Assembly: GCF_000175935.2 (NCBI RefSeq)
Contig: NC_014837.1
Span: 62,001-126,000, forward strand
DNA length: 64,000 bases
Origin: Pantoea sp. At-9b
GTDB lineage: Bacteria; Pseudomonadota; Gammaproteobacteria; Enterobacterales; Enterobacteriaceae
Direction: 5' to 3'
Made by a program: the position numbers and the translations under genes. Below are positions 63,100 through 64,000 of the stretch, in pieces (within the stretch, counting starts at the first letter, position 1; every line of letters starts with the position of its first letter). The notes under the pieces were generated by a model. It had not been told where the DNA came from, ran no database searches, and worked only from the letters and a program-made list of their open reading frames with translations.

Positions 63100-64000
63100 A
63101 TGAGTAAACTCGCGTTTTACCTGCTGCTGCTGGTGCTTGCACCGGTCGCAGCGGTAATCATCATTACGCCGATGGATAGCCAGAAACAATATATCTTTGG
63201 CTTAATCAGCATCGGAATGCTGTTTTTAATGGGCTTAAGCAAAAGCCGTAAAATAACGGTGGTGATGGTCATCCTCTCCGCCCTGATGTCGACCCGCTAT
63301 ATCTGGTGGCGCACCACGGAAACGTTGCAGTTTAATTCCGAAATTGAAGCCATTCTCGGAATCGGCTTATATCTGGCGGAACTGTACGTCTGGCTGATCT
63401 TAATTCTGGGCTTCCTGCAAACCACCTGGCCATTAAAACGCACCATTGAACCGCTGCCGGACGATACCAGCCTGTGGCCGACGGTCGATGTGTATGTGCC
63501 TTCCTATAACGAAAGCCTGGACGTGGTACGCGATACCGTCCTGGCGGCGCAGTGTATTGATTATCCGCGCGACAAGCTGAAAATCTACTTGCTGGATGAC
63601 GGCAAGCGCAGCGAGTTTGCTATGTTTGCCGCTGATGTCGGTGTCGGTTATATCACCCGTGATGACAACCGCCATGCGAAAGCCGGTAACCTCAACCATG
63701 CGATGAAAATCACCAAAGGTGAGCTGATTTGCGTGTTCGACTGTGACCACGTGGCGACCCGTACCTTCCTGCAAGCGACGGTTGGCCCGTTCCTGAAAGA
63801 TCCGAAACTGGCGCTGTTACAGACGCCGCACTACTTCTACTCGCCAGACCCGTTCGAACGTAACCTGCGCGCTGCGCGCAGCATCCCGAACGAAGGTTCG
63901 CTGTTCTACGGCCCGGTGCAGCAAGGTAACGATAACTGGAACGCCACCTTCTTCTGTGGCTCCTGTGCGGTGATTCGTCGTAGTGCGCTGGAGGAGATTG
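63100..64000 (+). CDS. bcsA: Cellulose synthase catalytic subunit BcsA (C-terminus beyond window)
   Basis: The first 300 codons are present; the window ends before the stop. Hydrophobic helices (LAFYLLLLVLAPVAAVIII first) are followed by a GT2 domain: VDVYVPSYNESLDVVRDTV, IYLLDDGKRSE, the metal site FDCDHVATRTF and a FFCGSCAVIRR just before the edge. BcsA makes beta-1,4-glucan from UDP-glucose and is activated by c-di-GMP through a PilZ domain that lies outside the window. ATG 63100 follows bcsQ by 52 bases, with AGGTGAA before it. Confidence 0.95.
   Translation, partial: MSKLAFYLLLLVLAPVAAVIIITPMDSQKQYIFGLISIGMLFLMGLSKSRKITVVMVILSALMSTRYIWWRTTETLQFNSEIEAILGIGLYLAELYVWLILILGFLQTTWPLKRTIEPLPDDTSLWPTVDVYVPSYNESLDVVRDTVLAAQCIDYPRDKLKIYLLDDGKRSEFAMFAADVGVGYITRDDNRHAKAGNLNHAMKITKGELICVFDCDHVATRTFLQATVGPFLKDPKLALLQTPHYFYSPDPFERNLRAARSIPNEGSLFYGPVQQGNDNWNATFFCGSCAVIRRSALEEI

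Overview
The window looks like a chromosomal segment of an enterobacterium, most likely Erwiniaceae (Pantoea/Erwinia type). The grounds are close matches to enterobacterial genes I know (glyQS, selAB, fdoGHI, sodA, mtlADR, eptB, dppABCDF, bcs), ERIC elements, a proline-rich BcsO in front of bcsQ, and a core-gene backbone broken up by catabolic operons. Assignments come from reading protein motifs by eye; no database search was possible.

Layout. (1) 1-7.8 kb, minus strand: a catabolic operon of unknown substrate, ending in its own GntR/FCD regulator, which runs off the left edge. It encodes RidA, a D-2-hydroxyacid dehydrogenase, an amino-acid-type ABC importer (binding protein plus a permease-ATPase fusion), an FMN-oxidase-family protein lacking the family's catalytic His, an NMT1-like protein without signal peptide, and an allantoinase-like amidohydrolase. 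Two TCGTATACGA palindromes sit upstream. (2) 8.1-11.7 kb: glyQS, its terminator, and a ParDE toxin-antitoxin pair. (3) 11.8-22.2 kb: a selenoprotein formate dehydrogenase block, selB-selA-yibF-fdhE-fdoI-fdoH-fdoG (in-frame UGA, residue 196) with divergent fdhD. (4) 22.2-27.6 kb: a DeoR regulator and class III aminotransferase separated by a tandem operator array, an AT-rich orphan gene, sodA, and a VirK/YbjX-family gene with a candidate PhoP box. (5) 27.6-33.2 kb: yibL, mtlR-mtlD-mtlA with at least four CRP sites, and a DUF3053 lipoprotein. (6) 33.4-41.2 kb, minus strand: a peptide ABC importer with a gamma-glutamyltransferase and GntR regulator. (7) 41.4-49.5 kb: a guanidine-assimilation operon with a candidate sigma-54 promoter, a guanidine-I (ykkC) riboswitch, an ABC importer, two DUF1989 proteins and a 1199-residue urea/guanidine carboxylase; allophanate hydrolase is absent. 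(8) 49.5-52.5 kb: an orphan HigA/NadS-like HTH protein, a symmetric non-coding composite repeat element, a SpoT/MESH1-like HD hydrolase, and ohrR-ohr. (9) 52.8-61.1 kb: eptB, tRNA-Pro(CGG) and dppABCDF. (10) 61.3-64 kb: a CRP site, then bcsO-bcsQ-bcsA, cut by the right edge.

Physiologically the window is rich in nitrogen and peptide scavenging: a possible ureide or cyclic amide, gamma-glutamyl peptides, guanidine and dipeptides. Each of these operons carries visible control sites. Four kinds of small repeat are scattered between genes: ERIC, a GCGCGATAAATCGCGC REP family usually in inverted pairs, a CCCTCTCC/GGGAGAGGG repeat, and the composite element at about 50.1-50.84 kb. The last of these I cannot assign to any class.
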